The notes: a model not told the origin generated them from the letters alone. A stretch of DNA of 64,000 bases from Wolfiporia cocos (GCA_029448655.1 JACCLO010000001.1:2046001-2110000); one strand, 5' to 3'. Counted from the stretch's first letter, positions 33,958-46,873 are shown. Translations and numbers: made by a program.

Positions 33958-36463
33958 TCAGCTCCTTTTGATCAGCTCCATAGCACCTTCCGTCCCCGCA
34001 ATCCTCTCCATCCTCAGCCAGTCATACTTCGAGTATAATACGCGGCACGTCACGTCAGACGCCTCCACGCCTTCGTCAAGGAAGGGGTATGATAGAAATT
34101 CGGTGTAAAATTGTGGGTGATCAGGGGGCCCATAGAAAATTAGGTTGCGGATGCCTCTAATCTTATACCTGCAATGCGTGAATAGCTGTCAATTTATGGG
34201 TAGTACGAGTGCATGTGCGGTAGATGTACCTGCGGAAGAAGTGGAAGCGCTCGCTCACGAGTAGGAAGGCCTTTTGGCCAGAGAAGAATGCCTGACGTGC
34301 ACGGGAGATGTCTTGGTTGGACGAATACCTGCAAGCGGGATAGAAATATGACATTTAGAGATATTAGGCGGACATGAGAATAGAGTCGTACTCGGAGAGA
34401 ACGGCATAGGACACGCCGAGGTTTTTGCGGAAGTGATTTTGCACACGGATGAAGTCGAACGATGAGGGGATGAAAACGACGGTGTTGGTGCTTTGCACGG
34501 CAGACTTGAGAACTGTGGGGAGAATCTAAAGGCGACAGATCTCAGAGGAAGTTCTACAAGGAATGATTAGCCGAACGGACATGAGTAGTGAAGTGCTTGA
34601 AGCGCTTGTCTGCTTCATCTTTCGGGCTGCTGCAGTCGAACTGGACAAAATTCTATGCAGGGTGAAATTCGCTTCAGTGCAAGCAAGGCGGAGACGAATT
34701 ACACACCTGGTCGAGACCCTCAGGTACCTCTACCGGTGCCCACCGTCTGTCTGTCCTGATCTTCCCGGCGACGTTCTTCAGTGATCCGTTGAAGAGTGCC
34801 CGAGTCTCGGGAGTCTCGTATGCGGTTAGCAGGATGGACTGGCGGAGGTATGCAGCACTATGGAGGGTTGTTGGGTTATCAGCGAGCACATTGGCAAGAA
34901 ACCCACGCACTGTCCGTCCAGATACCACGGCTTGATACGGGAGAAATCGATATCGTGCGACTCTTTGGGTAGTTGGTTGAGATGAGACATTACGAGCTGC
35001 GCGAAAGTGATCAGAAAAGTCTGGATTTGCGGCGGCAGTGAACATACCTGAACGTGCTCCCAGTTTTGCATTGTTAGCGCATCCATCTGATCTATAATGA
35101 GAACCTCGATGGACGACAGGAAGTCGGCGTTCCTATAGCCTAGTGATCAGCAACAATGTTGCTTGGGAGAACAACACAACGCACTTTTCCTTCTCAATCG
35201 ACATCCTCAACCCTAACGGACTCGCCACAATCAGGTCGCATCCATAAAATTCCGCAAATAACTTCATGCTCTTCCTCGTCATCTTAATGCCGACGCGGAA
35301 CGCATCGTCGACGTTCCCCCTGAACATCTCGACATGATCCCGAGGGTATGCACCAGGCTCCGCGTTTGCGAGCTTGTCTACCGCGCCCTGAGGTAAATCG
35401 TACTCGGCATGAAATCGCGAACGATTCTCGACTTGGTAAGCCGGTGCAGGCGTGTGCGCAGTGAGTGCGGCGAGCCATCTAAGCGCGAATGAGCGGAAAG
35501 GGAGCAGGATGAGCACGGAGGGACGCGTGAAGCCCTGATCTTGTACATCCTCGGGGGCAGGCAGACTTGACTTGGAAGCGTGCGTGAGACGCTCGTTGTT
35601 CTTGAGCACGCGGCGCCGTTTTCTGAGGCTGTCAGTGCGGAACACACAGGCTATAGAACACAACATACTTTGTGATGTGGTTCAACGCGTGCAATGCGAT
35701 GGCCTCGCGCATGTTCTGGTGGGTGTCGAGGGAGGTGCGAGTGATGTAGAGATCGCGTTGTGTCGATAACGCAGACAACAAGTCATTCTGGAGATCTACC
35801 ACCTCTGGAATGATGCGTAATGAGCGGGAATATCATGGAGTGATGAAGCACACACCTCGAGGCAACTTCGCTTGACGTTCGCGCAGGGGCTCTTGCAACT
35901 TGTCGAGGACCTAAGCAGGCATGAGTGTTGCACGCGCGAGTGCATGAGGTATGTACGTACAGCAATCCGCTGTGCATCTCGATCAAGTGCAGAACTCGAC
36001 GATCCTTCAGGGACCGCTGAAGCGACAGATCCAAGTCGTCCAAACTTTTCTCGCGAGGACGACCAACCTCTCCGATCCACCGCTTCCCGAGAAGACTCGG
36101 TTGCAAGCGAGGACTTTGCGCCAAAGTGCTCCTCGTACGGGTCCTTGTGATTCTCTAGAGACTGTTCACTCGGGGAATATCTCCATCCTCTGATCCAGAC
36201 ACACCTGGCAACACCTCCTCTTCTTCCAATACTTCCTCTGCTGCGGTTTCTGACACTGCATTGCCATTCGCTACACGTTCCTCCAAGTGTTGCTCTTCTA
36301 TGTGCTCCTCGGCAAACTGGATTGTGCGTTTCTTGTTGAGCCTCTCTGCCGGCTTCGGCTGCGACTCCTCAGTACCGCGTTTTCGCTTATTTGATTTGAG
36401 CGCTGAGACATTGAGCAATGTAAGGAGACGGGTAGTCACTGAGTTGCTGTCATCGACCGCCAT
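33958..36463 (-). CDS. UTP25: U3 snoRNA-associated protein UTP25 (rRNA processing)
   Basis: Twelve exons: 36463-36215, 36161-35961, 35910-35856, 35804-35669, 35622-35185, 35132-35048, 34996-34911, 34857-34707, 34652-34581, 34525-34392, 34328-34230, 34168-33958, for 638 residues. The acidic N-terminus is followed by a degenerate DEAD-box-like fold: '[20 protein letters not shown]', '[19 protein letters not shown]', '[20 protein letters not shown]', '[10 protein letters not shown]' and a C-terminal half with '[20 protein letters not shown]' and '[20 protein letters not shown]'. UTP25 acts in the nucleolar small-subunit processome. The first intron has an alternative donor (36205) that also keeps frame. 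Confidence 0.93.
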
Positions 36464-36634
36464 TTCCCTAGAGTTTCAATGCGTGCGTAGCGGAGTACAG
36501 CAGTCTAATTCAAGCCAGAGAGTCTATGCTTGCCGAGCATCCGATCAAATCATGAGCGATCGACTCTGCAGTGATCCTTACTGGGCATAGTAGGTTCGTA
36601 CGATATATCTTACTACATATGCCTTCCGTGCATA
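36464..36634. other. UTP25 promoter and tRNA 5' flank
   Basis: 171 bp; AT-rich words (ATATATCTTACTACATAT near 36602-36620) lie just upstream of the tRNA. Confidence 0.4.
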
Positions 36635-36708
36635 GAGTCGATGGCGTAGTTGGTTATCGCATCTGTCTAACACACAGAAGGTCCTCAGTTCGAACCTGGG
36701 TCGACTCA
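36635..36708 (+). tRNA. tRNA-Val (anticodon AAC), second copy
   Basis: Acceptor GAGTCGA pairs perfectly with TCGACTC; the rest (D arm, anticodon arm with CTAACAC, variable loop, T arm) matches the copy at 11040-11113. It has no intron. A TTTT run follows at 36719-36722. Confidence 0.95.
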
Positions 36709-36990
36709 GGAGTGTAACTTTTATGATACATGTCGCTTTTGTTTTTTGCTCCCATTCAGTTGGCGAAGTGAACTGTGAGCGGACATTTTTTTGCCGAGTA
36801 TCTTAAGCACACCGGTTTTACGACCAGGAAACTCGCAATATAGATTAAACATGTCTTGTAATGAGCGTGGAAGAGTATAATTCATGTAGACCAACAGCAT
36901 CGTATGCAAATGGTCTCAAGCTAATCGTCCGCTTTCAAAGTCCACAACAAACATAGCATCGTAAATCCAACATTCATTGTCAATGTGAGT
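36709..36990. other. Intergenic, 3' flank of copper radical oxidase
   Basis: 282 bp, AT-rich, no gene recognised. Confidence 0.4.
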
Positions 36991-39659
36991 CTATAGGATC
37001 CATGCGGTCGCCGTCAGCAACCCGATGGCGAAGACAGCCATCGCCTTTGTCACCGCGTTCTGGTTGCCCGGGTGCGACACGCTGTATCCTGCTCCGGAGG
37101 CGGCCTTCTGGTTACTGCCAGTCGACTGCTGAGCTCCCGATGCGGAGCTGGTCGAGCTCCCTGAGGAGCTGGTGGCAGCGATGGCGATGCTCGAGGGAGG
37201 GAGCGCCACGGCTGCGTGAATGGGCTGCGTCTCGATCTGGCCGGAGCCGACCATGATCTGGATACCGACGGAGGGCACGCCGTTGACGACGACAAAGAGC
37301 ACTTAGCGTGGGATCAGTGATCCATAGTTTCCGACGATGTGAAGTGAAAGGACACGTACGTGCAGGCCCAGGCGCGAGGATAGCCGGGTTGGGCGGAAGC
37401 TGGCTAACGTGGAGCACGGCGGAGCCGTCCGCAGCACCACTGTACGTCGATTCGAGCTGCACGAAACGCGCGCCCATGTTCTACGGACGACCATCCATGA
37501 ATGACTCATTCTATACAAGCACAGCACGCAGGCGTCGATCGCTCTCAACAACTCACCATCGTGTGCGTCGAGAACCCGGTTCGGATGACGATGACCTGCA
37601 CGCTCTCGACATTCTTGACATTGCCAAAGAGGTCGTCTGCGGAAAGCGAGATGTTGACGTAGGGTCCGCCGTACGACAGCTGTGCGGGGAGGCCTTGCGG
37701 CACCGGCCGGCGCTCGTTGTAGTACGCAGGATAGAACTTCTCTACGCGGTACTCCGTCGGGAAGACGACGTCGGGGCCAACGTTGTAGTCCGCGTTCGGG
37801 TTTGAGCCGGACACGAGCACGGAGCCTAAGCGATGCGGTGCGGCGTCAGCGTGTGGAGCCGAGGGAGGCAGGACGGCGCAGACGTACCATCAGGAAGCAG
37901 GGTGGCGCTGGAATGGTACATGCGCGGGACCGTACTGTTCTGCAGCCCTTCCCGCGACCAGCGCGATCCTGCTGGGGCGGCAGGGTCATAGATGACGGGC
38001 GCCAGGACTGGGTGGTCTGCGTATGACTGCCCGATGGCCCACGAGTTATTGCCATAGCCAGCAGTACCTGATGAATGCGGTCGTTGAAAGCTTTTCAAGG
38101 ATACACTCTTTTGTCACTTACCGGTGCCCGCGCCGTTGAGGCAGAGGATCTTGCCGTTAGGCAGCAAGATCAGGTTGCCCATCGAGCGCAGCTCAGGTAG
38201 CGGGTCCTCCTCGACATACGTAGTGGAGACGTCCGGGGTGATCGAAACGCACGAGTTGGAAGCTGGGTATTGAGCGATGTCCCAGTTCGTGTCCCACCTG
38301 CATACATCACGCCAGTCAGTATCCGTCCCAGTGTACCGATTTATTACGCCACATACTGGTCAGACTGGATGTTCGACCCACCGCAGAACAGGATGGTCGC
38401 GGTCCAGTTGTTCGCTGGCGTTAGCGGAAGCATTGCTGTGCCGGCGCTGGCAGGGTATGTTCGCACCGCGTGAATCATGTTCGGTAGCTCTGTTTCCGTC
38501 TGCGTCTTATAGTCCACCATCGCGGTACCCCAGTTGGCCTGCATGAAGAGACGGCCGGAGGGAAGCAACCATGTTAGAGGATACAAGTTGGCCGGGAGCG
38601 TGTTCGTGAGAAGGGTGGAGGTGGCGAGCCCAACGTCGGGCAAAGGAGGGAGGAACTCGTATGTCGGGTTTGTCTGACTTGCATCGTTGACATAGCCACC
38701 CCAGTCACAGCCGCCAATCTACAGAAGTTACGGTGGTGTTAAATATGCGAGCGAATATCGTACAGATATGACTTACGATGATCAGTCGTCCGTCCTCCAA
38801 GGTTTCCCTATGAATGAGAATGAGGCTGCGGTATACATGGTTTGGAACGACGTTGTACCCACACTGTCGGATACCAGCGCCGGGTTGTCATCGGGGTTGT
38901 CAAAACCCAGTCACATTGTTCGTCGTCACATGGGTCTAATAGACTGCATCGGAAGACATATCGGTTAATCGCGCTAATAGAAATCGGCATGTACGACTTA
39001 CCGAACCCTGCAATGATGAGTGTTCTCAGTAAGATTGCAAATGTTGACAAGAAAATCCTCACGAATGTCCTCCGTCGGGATCATCGTATGGAGCGCCACC
39101 GGTTTGGCTGGCGGCAGTCAGGCCGCCATAGGTGACAGCCTGATTGCCGCCAACGTTGACCCAAGTCCCGTTTGCCAGAACATTGCCGCCCTACATCCGC
39201 AAACGCAAAGTGCTTGAGCTGATGCCTCAGAAACAGCTGGCACGGGAGACCTACAGCACAAAATGAGTTTGTAATGGCGTTCATCGGTCTCCCTTCGTTA
39301 GTGGTCAGTGTATATTCTGATCATGCTGCGTGAGCAAAATTCATCACTTGGTTAATCTAGCGTACCAGCTGCCCAAGCTGGGTGACCATCGATTTGTGTG
39401 GGGTTTCTTTCGGTCTTGTCTACAATGTACACCTTGTTTGTTGTGCCCACAAACATCTGTAAACGTCGAGTTTCATGGCCTGTGTCGCATCCTCCTCGCA
39501 TAAGCTTACCTGTTGCGCACTGGCAATACTGTTGCCGACAATCTGAAACTCGCCGAGCGGAGCATCAGATACAAGCGGCTTTCCTGGCGTTGTCGCGGAA
39601 GTCTGTGCAGACACGGCTCCCAAGAACCCAAAGATCACGGTGAGGGTCTGTATGCTCAT
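36991..39659 (-). CDS. Copper radical oxidase (glyoxal oxidase-like), secreted, probably GPI-anchored
   Basis: Thirteen exons: 39659-39510, 39456-39366, 39316-39255, 39190-39063, 39007-39002, 38943-38863, 38807-38777, 38718-38357, 38297-38122, 38067-37888, 37825-37557, 37480-37360, 37301-36991, for 655 residues. A signal peptide precedes the seven-bladed propeller domain. The active-site set is complete: Cys100 in 'ITNSFCAGGN' and Tyr170 in 'TRRWYPT' for the Cys-Tyr cofactor, the Tyr-His of 'RMYHSSATLLPDGSVLVSGS', and the His of 'GFSTHTMNMGARF'. A Ser/Thr-rich tail and a terminal hydrophobic segment suggest a GPI anchor. These enzymes oxidise aldehydes such as glyoxal to make H2O2 for lignin-degrading peroxidases. 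Exon 5 is a 6-nt microexon. Confidence 0.94.
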
Positions 39660-40415
39660 GATTGCGTCCTAGGGTGATATGAGAGAACGACAGAATAGAA
39701 CGTGAACCCGAGGGACACCGAGAGCGTGCGACCGCCTGGGCACAGGAACCCTGCGCTGGTCAAAGCACTGTATATATATATACAGAAACGTAGAGCTGGG
39801 GATCCCACTGGGAAGGTTTGAACCAGCGCGATCGGTGATCGGATAGATGTCAGGGATCGCGATTTCTTCTGCACACACTCGAGTTCGAGTTCGTGAGCGC
39901 ATTGCGTCCGGGGCAAATTTAGATTATAAATGTAACACAGAAATAGACCACCTTCTATCTCCGAATTGAGCCGCAGAAGGTCGGTCAGGGAGCTTTTGCT
40001 GTGAAGCAACGAGACCGACCTTACCTCACGATACCGACCTGCACCCACCGCCGCTGCACATGGAACAGTGGGCGGCATTTTGCTTCTGAAGCGAACAGGC
40101 GCCTGCGTGATCCCATCGCACCTGAAGGAGAGCATCGATTTGTTATGGCGTTGTCATAGGGCCAAAGTAGGATTGCTTTTTGGCTTTGCATCCGATTCCG
40201 AGCAAGTGCCGCCAACGGCCGTCGCCGAGAACAGTCTGGCGTTAGCTACACTGGGAACGTGTGCGGCGCGATGTTCACAAGAACTGTCGAGAAGATGTAG
40301 CAGGAGACCATCGGTACGAAGAGCCAGTAAGACGAGAGACCACTGGTCTCGCGAGCACGAATATGTATTCGTATTTAGGCTCCATAGGCTACCGTCCAAG
40401 AATAGTGCAACAGAG
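39660..40415. promoter_or_regulatory. Copper radical oxidase promoter region up to the transposon
   Basis: A (TA)n run at about 39771-39782 lies 110 bp upstream of the start codon and may supply the TATA box. Further out no gene is supported. The transposon left end begins at 40416. Confidence 0.45.
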
Positions 40416-40428
40416 TACACCACCAACT
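40416..40428 (+). repeat. Terminal inverted repeat, left end of copy A
   Basis: TACACCACCAACT. The partner at 47335-47347 is the inverted form with one change. Confidence 0.85.
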
Positions 40429-40859
40429 CGCATGACAGCTGCCAAGCAGGTGCGAATAGGTGTGTGAAACTTGATCTTTTGGGCTTCTGGCAGAAGCGAG
40501 CAGTACACCTGCGGTGCATGTTTACCCGCAAATGGCTCCAGCGTGGATCCATGAGCACGTTTCTGTCAGCTGTGGGGTTCACCTATATAACAGGTGCAGT
40601 TGCATGAGTATACGGCAAGTATTACCACCAGGACAGGACCTTAATGGGATGCGGTCGCATTCATTCATTCATGATGTATAGCACCTGAGATGCTGCAGCG
40701 GGGCTACAAGTAATTGCCGATATCTACATGTTCCATTGACTAGTGATGTGTCATTGCCAAAACAGAGAACGCAACTAATGCAAGATTATACACAAGAATC
40801 ATGTATTGGGCGATGCAGTGGGCACTGCTCGCACGTCAAGATATGAGATTACAAGACTA

Positions 40860-42271
40860 CTAATGAATTTCGTCAACGATGTCATTCACATCCTGTATCC
40901 AGCACGGCTCGGCTCCATTCAGGTCAGGCCTTCCTCCATCACGAGTTCCGTATTTTGTAATGTCCTCGTCAATGAAGAATTTGAGGGCTCTGCAATTTGT
41001 CATAATAAGTTGCAACCTTATCGAAGCATGACCGACTTACTGAGAGGCAGCCAGAGCCTTGTCCGCTGCTTTGGATGCATTCTCTCGCACCTTCTCGAGC
41101 ATATTATCCATTGCGGGCCAGAAGTCGGATCCGGTCTTCCCTTGTTCGAAGTATACAACTCGCTGAAGGGTTATGAGTGAGTCTATTCTCCCTGCTATAC
41201 AAATAAGAATAGAGCTACCATCATAGCGACACGCGCAATGAACTCTAATGTTAGAGCCGATTCACACTTGCCGATAAGACGCAACGCCAGTGTGTATATG
41301 TCCTTGTCTTTGCTTGCTTTAATCTATCACCCAGTTCAATCGAGTGCTGAGCAATATGCCATTGTGACCAGCATACGGTAGGAACGCACCTCATCCTTCA
41401 TGATCCTCCTGCGACCTGTGAGGCTAGCGCTCACTAACGATTGGACATCTTTCCAGTATGCTCGATTCTTTTCAATATCGACAGGGAGGTCAAATCGCTC
41501 CTTTACAATGATTTTCTGTGAGTATATCATATGTATTAGCAATCGTTGACACTGATCATGTGGCACGTTCATGATTCCGAAGCTAGTAGACACGCACCAG
41601 GAGATGCTTTTGGGCCAGTTTTTCACGATATCCATGAAGCGTCGGTGCTATCAGAATTGCATGCGCATACCGGTTGATGTTTGCCTGAATGAGATAAACA
41701 AGGTGAGTTGATCAGATGAGACCATGTGGTGATTGAATACTGCTAACCAACGTACCTTTAGACTTTCTGATGGACCTGGCCAGACTTTTTTGTTCTCTGT
41801 GATCTGGACGATGTTCTTACTGCTAGATTTGTAAAGGATATAGAGCTGTGCAAATTTCTTGTCGACACTGAGCTGATTCATGTACAATGTAAGGTACTAT
41901 TGTGTGCTGCTTACTCTTATATTATCAATCAGACTCACATGATTAAATCTATGAACATCCGCAGTGTCTGCTTCATCAAGACGAGCTCTCTTGCATTCTC
42001 GATCAGTAAAAATACTGAGGTTAGTGGTCGCTGCCTGATCATTCAAGAATGTAGCCACTGATTGCCGTGGTGTAGCGTCTGAGAAGCTGGTTGTATCAGC
42101 GCCAGCAGGATCAGCATCAAGGTCATTATCAGAGGAGGCAGAAGGCCCAGCATGTGGGCGTTTCTGTGTAGTTGGTGGTGGTGGAGATGCGGAAATATGA
42201 TCTTGCAGCTCAGGCGAGGGTGAGTCCCGTACTACCATAGCCGCCAACAGCCTGTCCTCATCAAATGGCAT
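40860..42271 (-). CDS. Transposon accessory protein, unknown, copy A
   Basis: Mirror image of 52818-54229, seven exons and 339 residues: 42271-41939, 41872-41756, 41684-41598, 41515-41390, 41323-41219, 41162-41041, 40989-40860. The first 90 residues are Pro/Ser/Asp-rich; the rest is predicted mostly helical, with 'FAQLYILYKSSSKNIVQI', 'VKERFDLPVDIEKNRAYWKD', 'ALRLIGKCESALTLEFIARV' and 'DFWPAMDNMLEKVRENASKA'. I recognise no domain. By position it could be a TnpA-like DNA-binding helper, but no zinc finger or catalytic motif is visible. At 41800 this copy encodes Thr in the 'VQIxENKK' motif, where copy B has Ala. Confidence 0.75.
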
Positions 42272-42607
42272 CTATCACTGAAGGAATGGTGCACTGCCAC
42301 AAGGGAGTTAAGTGAAGAGCGTGGTGGGAGAGCAAACGTACGACTTGTGCAAGCGCTGGTGTCATATATATATATATATATTGTGTGCGTGCCTTTGTTC
42401 GGGACCTTCATGATTTCTAGCGCCTCTCCCGACACATTGTGAGCGTGCTGCATCAGCATCACGCTGGTGATGTGGCGGGAGACAAGCTGCTGAACATTGA
42501 TATTGAACAGTCATCAGTTCTAATTTCGCATTTCAGTAATGAATACACGCAAGTCCATAGATGGTTGTAAGCAGGTTCAGAGGCATATTCTGCAGATAAC
42601 TTGACAA
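42272..42607. promoter_or_regulatory. Bidirectional promoter of transposon copy A
   Basis: The 336 bp between the divergent start codons contains an AT dinucleotide run at about 42364-42381, likely acting as TATA element. The mirror region in copy B is 52482-52817. Confidence 0.55.
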
Positions 42608-45600
42608 ATGACCTACGTTACCACTACAGGTTTTGAAGAACTTCCAGATGGGAAGGTCCGATGCAAGATATGCGAATCTCATGTGGGCACAAAAATAATG
42701 TCCCGAAAATCGGCACATTCGCACCTCAGCAGCCATCTGCATCAGGAAAGCATGCGAATGCAGGCTTTGCAGCAGAAAAGGCGTGAAGAGGAAGAACACG
42801 CTGAGCAGACCTTTCACAAACAATGGGAGGAAGCAGTCTTATCTGCATGGGCTTCAGACAGTGTCGCACTGCCGGATACAGGCTCCTCGACATGTCAAGA
42901 TGGTGTCTATGACTCCAACAATCAATACTGTGATGACGATGTCCTGATCTCGATTGGTCAAGAGATTCCAGATGTGCAGGAGGGTGTTTTGCGAGAATAT
43001 CGTAATTTCAGATTGAGTACTGCTATGCGCATGGCCGAATCACTTGGTATAAACCAGAATGGAGATATCATTCATCAGGATCTGCATGACGAAGAGTTAT
43101 CCGATATTCTACTCACTAATGTCATGCAGGGAATTGGTATGTCATTATCTGTGGATTAATCGAGCTTTCTCACTCGTATACTAGCTCTACACAGTGATGA
43201 CCCAGACTTCGATGAGGCACATGCACAGCAGTACAGAAATCTCAGAGGAGAAAGCCACACAGGAGATTCAGGGGATTGGTTTCCATATCCAAATAAGATG
43301 GCAAGTGTACTGGTTATATTTCATTTTATCATAATTCTGAAGTGTGATTGTACCAGATGTTTCTGCTAGACACGCTGGATAACCTGCCAAGGCTGCGTAT
43401 ATCAGATGCTTTGATGCGGATGATCCTCTGGGTACTTCGTGAAGCACATGCCATAGATGTCCCCTCATTTTCAGCACTCCGAACTCTTCAACAGAAACTA
43501 CGTGACGAAGCAGGCATAGCAACAATTAAATGCCGGTCTCCCTTTGGTAACAACTTCTATGTGAATGATGCAGCGGCAATCATTTCGAAGGCAGGTGAGA
43601 TTCAATGATACCACTGCTGATTCTAATGCACTTGTATCTAGGACTACACAAATCCTCTGATTGCTCCACTGATTACTCGGTATCCTGTTGAGCACATACA
43701 CAAACCAATATCCGAGATTTGGCATGGGCAGAAGCTGCTTAAGGAGGTACCAGCTGACCAGCTATGCCCACACTACATTGATTCAGCTGGCGATTTCTAC
43801 TATGTCAACGAGTTTGCTAAATTGCAAAATGGGAAATATGTCATTCCGACAAGGTGGAAGCTGAACGAAGATGGGAAATTATGTGCCGACATCCTTGTAC
43901 TCCAGTATCACAACGAACTCAATGTGTACAGTGTGGATGGTGAGGCTAGTGATGTGATTCATGCCACAGATCTCGACATGAATTACTATGGCTTGCTGGA
44001 GAAAAATCTCATTCCAACATGTGATGGTGAGTAGACCTCAGCTTTTTAATAAGGTTATTAGTCTAAGTTGGCATTCAGAATCAATGGCACACCTGATTTC
44101 ACTCATGCCAAACAAGTTGCGGGAGCTTGCTCAGGGAGAGCCGCTTTACTCCAGTTGGATCACCGTGTGGTGTGATGATGTGTCAGCAAACCGCACAAAG
44201 CAGTGGAACAAGCACTGGAATGTATATTTCACCCATGACAACCTTCCACGTCGCTTGCTCCAACAAGAGTTCCACATTCATTTTGCATCAACATCACCAC
44301 ATGCAACCATTGTTGAGCAATTTTCTGAGCTCAAAAAATCCATCGAGTACATATTTACTTGACATTTCCATTCAGTAACTGACCAAGTGTTTAATGCAGA
44401 TCGACTCACTCAAATCCTTTCCGTGTCCCTGACCTGATGAACAAGGGAAATTTCTGTCGCTTTCGTATTTTTGTGATAGATGCCGATTCGGATAATCCGA
44501 TGCAAAGTGAAGAATCTGGACATATAGGTGGAAATGGAAACCTTGACTGTCGCAAATGTAACAGGGGTGGCCCTGAAGCATTCAAGGTCTCTCCGGAAGG
44601 ATATCACAGTTTATTTAAGGTATACTACGTGCTAACATGTGTAGAGTGTTGCTGAACATGTTTATTACAACTTCCAGATCCAATCACTTCGTCACAGCAG
44701 CGAGACACTACTAGAGCTCAAGGAACAAGTTCATGAAGCATGCAAGGGTATCAAATCACGCATTGAAGCCAGACAGACCGCCACAGGTGTGAAGGATACA
44801 TATACACAGAGATGGATTGACCACCTACTAGCCCGTTCACACCATTTGAAGTTGGAAGCACCACAGCGATCTGATACCGACATTGAGTGTGAGCTCATAG
44901 CCTGGGTTACAGAAAATGGGGAGAAGCTTTATAATCCATTCCTGCAGGTAGAAGGTAAGAAATCATCGCACAGTATTGGAATGCTGCACACTATTGAGTA
45001 ACACAATAGGATTTGATCCAAACCAAGACACTCCAGTCGAGGTGTTACACACAATTCTTCTTGGTGTTGTCAAATATGCCTGGCATATGACACATACATC
45101 ACTCTCAAGAACTGATCTTGATACATTCTTCATACGACTTCAGTCCAGCTCAATTGATGGCCTTAATATCCCTCCTATTCGATCCAGCTATCTGCAACAG
45201 TATAGAAACTCATTGATAGGCCGACAGTTCAAGCAGATACTGCAAACAGCGACATTTCACTTGGAAGGTCTGGTAAACGATAATCTTTTTGCATTGTGGA
45301 AGGCAATCGGGGTTATGTGTGCACTTCTGTGGTATACTGAAATAGCAGATATCCACGAATATCTTGTATGTCTATTTGGGACATCTGGTGGCCTTATCAT
45401 TGACTAACCCTTCGAATCAACCCCTCAGAGCGATCTGGAGATTGCCATTGATAATGTGCTGGATCGTTTTGTCATGATTGATCCAACTAAGATCTGGAAG
45501 AAGATCAAGCTGCACTTGCTCAAACACATACCAGAAGATATCCGACGATTTGGTCCGATTATTGGGCGGTCAACTGAGATCTTTGAATGTTTCAATGCTA

Positions 45601-46873
45601 TATTCCGATATTGTGCCATTTATTCCAATCGCCTGTCACCGAGCCATGATATTGCAATCCAGCTTGCAGACCAGGAAGCACTCAAGCAACGTATTACGGG
45701 AGGAATGTGGAGACAAGCAGATGGCGAATGGGTGCATGCCTCGTCAAATGTGCGGGGCTATCTACAGAAGCACAGGATATTACAGAATCACTTGGGATGG
45801 GTTGTTAAGCCTACATCTTCCCCTGGTGAGTGTTATATGTCTATCTATGTATACAGGAACGAAATTTATTCGATTAGGTGACGTGAAGTGTGTGGTAGGG
45901 AGACAGCGCAAAGATGTTGAATGGCAGTACACCGATGCTGTGAAAACAATCAACCCACCAGTTTATCAAGTCAATTCGCTGTGGCAGCTAGGGGCACATA
46001 TTATTACTGCATCAGGAGACATTGCCAAGGTTGGTACATGGATTTTTGCCGCATCTCCCTTTGACAAGGTATATATGTCATAATTACAGTGTCTTACGGC
46101 ATTTCTAATTTTCTCTACCCTAGTCAAGAAGTGTTGTCGGTCAAATCAAGCAAATACTTCTACAGAAGGATGGAACCCAGACCTATGTAGTGCTACGAAA
46201 GTTCCAAGTAGGCACTGAGCGCCATCCTATATTCAATATGCCTGTTCTCTCATGCTGTCACAGTGAAGAGGAGAAATTGACATTAGAGCCCAAGGTAAAT
46301 CTTACAATGCTATGGACCGTCATCATTTGCTTAAATACCAGTCAGAGTGTATACTTTGCATTCAATGCTCAGCATGACTGCAAGCATGCTGGGTGCATGC
46401 CAACTGGATCCCGATCACGTATGCAAGAACATGAAGACTCAGGCCTTGTTGAAAATATCATTGAGCACAATCCTGTCGAACGGTATCTGATCAATCTCCA
46501 TGCACTTCATAATGCCAATCGCATCCGTGCTGTGCTATCACGGACACTCACTGCACCCCTGCCAATCCATTCTGATGAAGAAAGGAATAAAATGCATAAT
46601 GATATATCGACAAAGCTTCAAGCTGAATACAATACTAAGCAAAGAAAACTGGAGGAGCGAAGGCAACAGAGGAAAGAGGAGAAAGCCGCTGCTAGCAAGC
46701 TGATGGAGCTGGATGGTGTGGACGATGGAGAGGGCTCAGATCTGCAGGGTGATGACATCACTAATCAGCTGAACGTTGAGCAGGGGGATGCAGAAACTGA
46801 GACGGATGTTGAGGGTGTACAGCGAGAGCGAAAGAAGCGCAAACTCACCAGTAATTTGGTTTTGATACTATAG
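42608..46873 (+). CDS. Transposase-like protein, copy A
   Basis: Twelve exons keep frame: 42608-43136, 43185-43300, 43357-43590, 43642-44026, 44079-44346, 44400-44619, 44678-44954, 45010-45365, 45429-45825, 45857-46068, 46124-46294, 46346-46873, for 1,230 residues. An N-terminal zinc-finger-like motif (CKIC...HSHLSSHLH, residues 19-45) is followed by '[20 protein letters not shown]', '[18 protein letters not shown]', '[21 protein letters not shown]', a CxxC knuckle in 'DCRKCNRGG', '[17 protein letters not shown]' and '[21 protein letters not shown]', then a basic C-terminus. This is a large family repeated across Agaricomycete genomes and resembles the transposases of CMC/CACTA elements; the catalytic residues are not certain. 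The second and third introns appear to use GC donors (43301 and 43591). Confidence 0.85.

Noticed and set aside
41651..42271. Several small separate genes in the transposon left part
   Set aside because: Their frames join through in-phase introns into one 339-residue protein.
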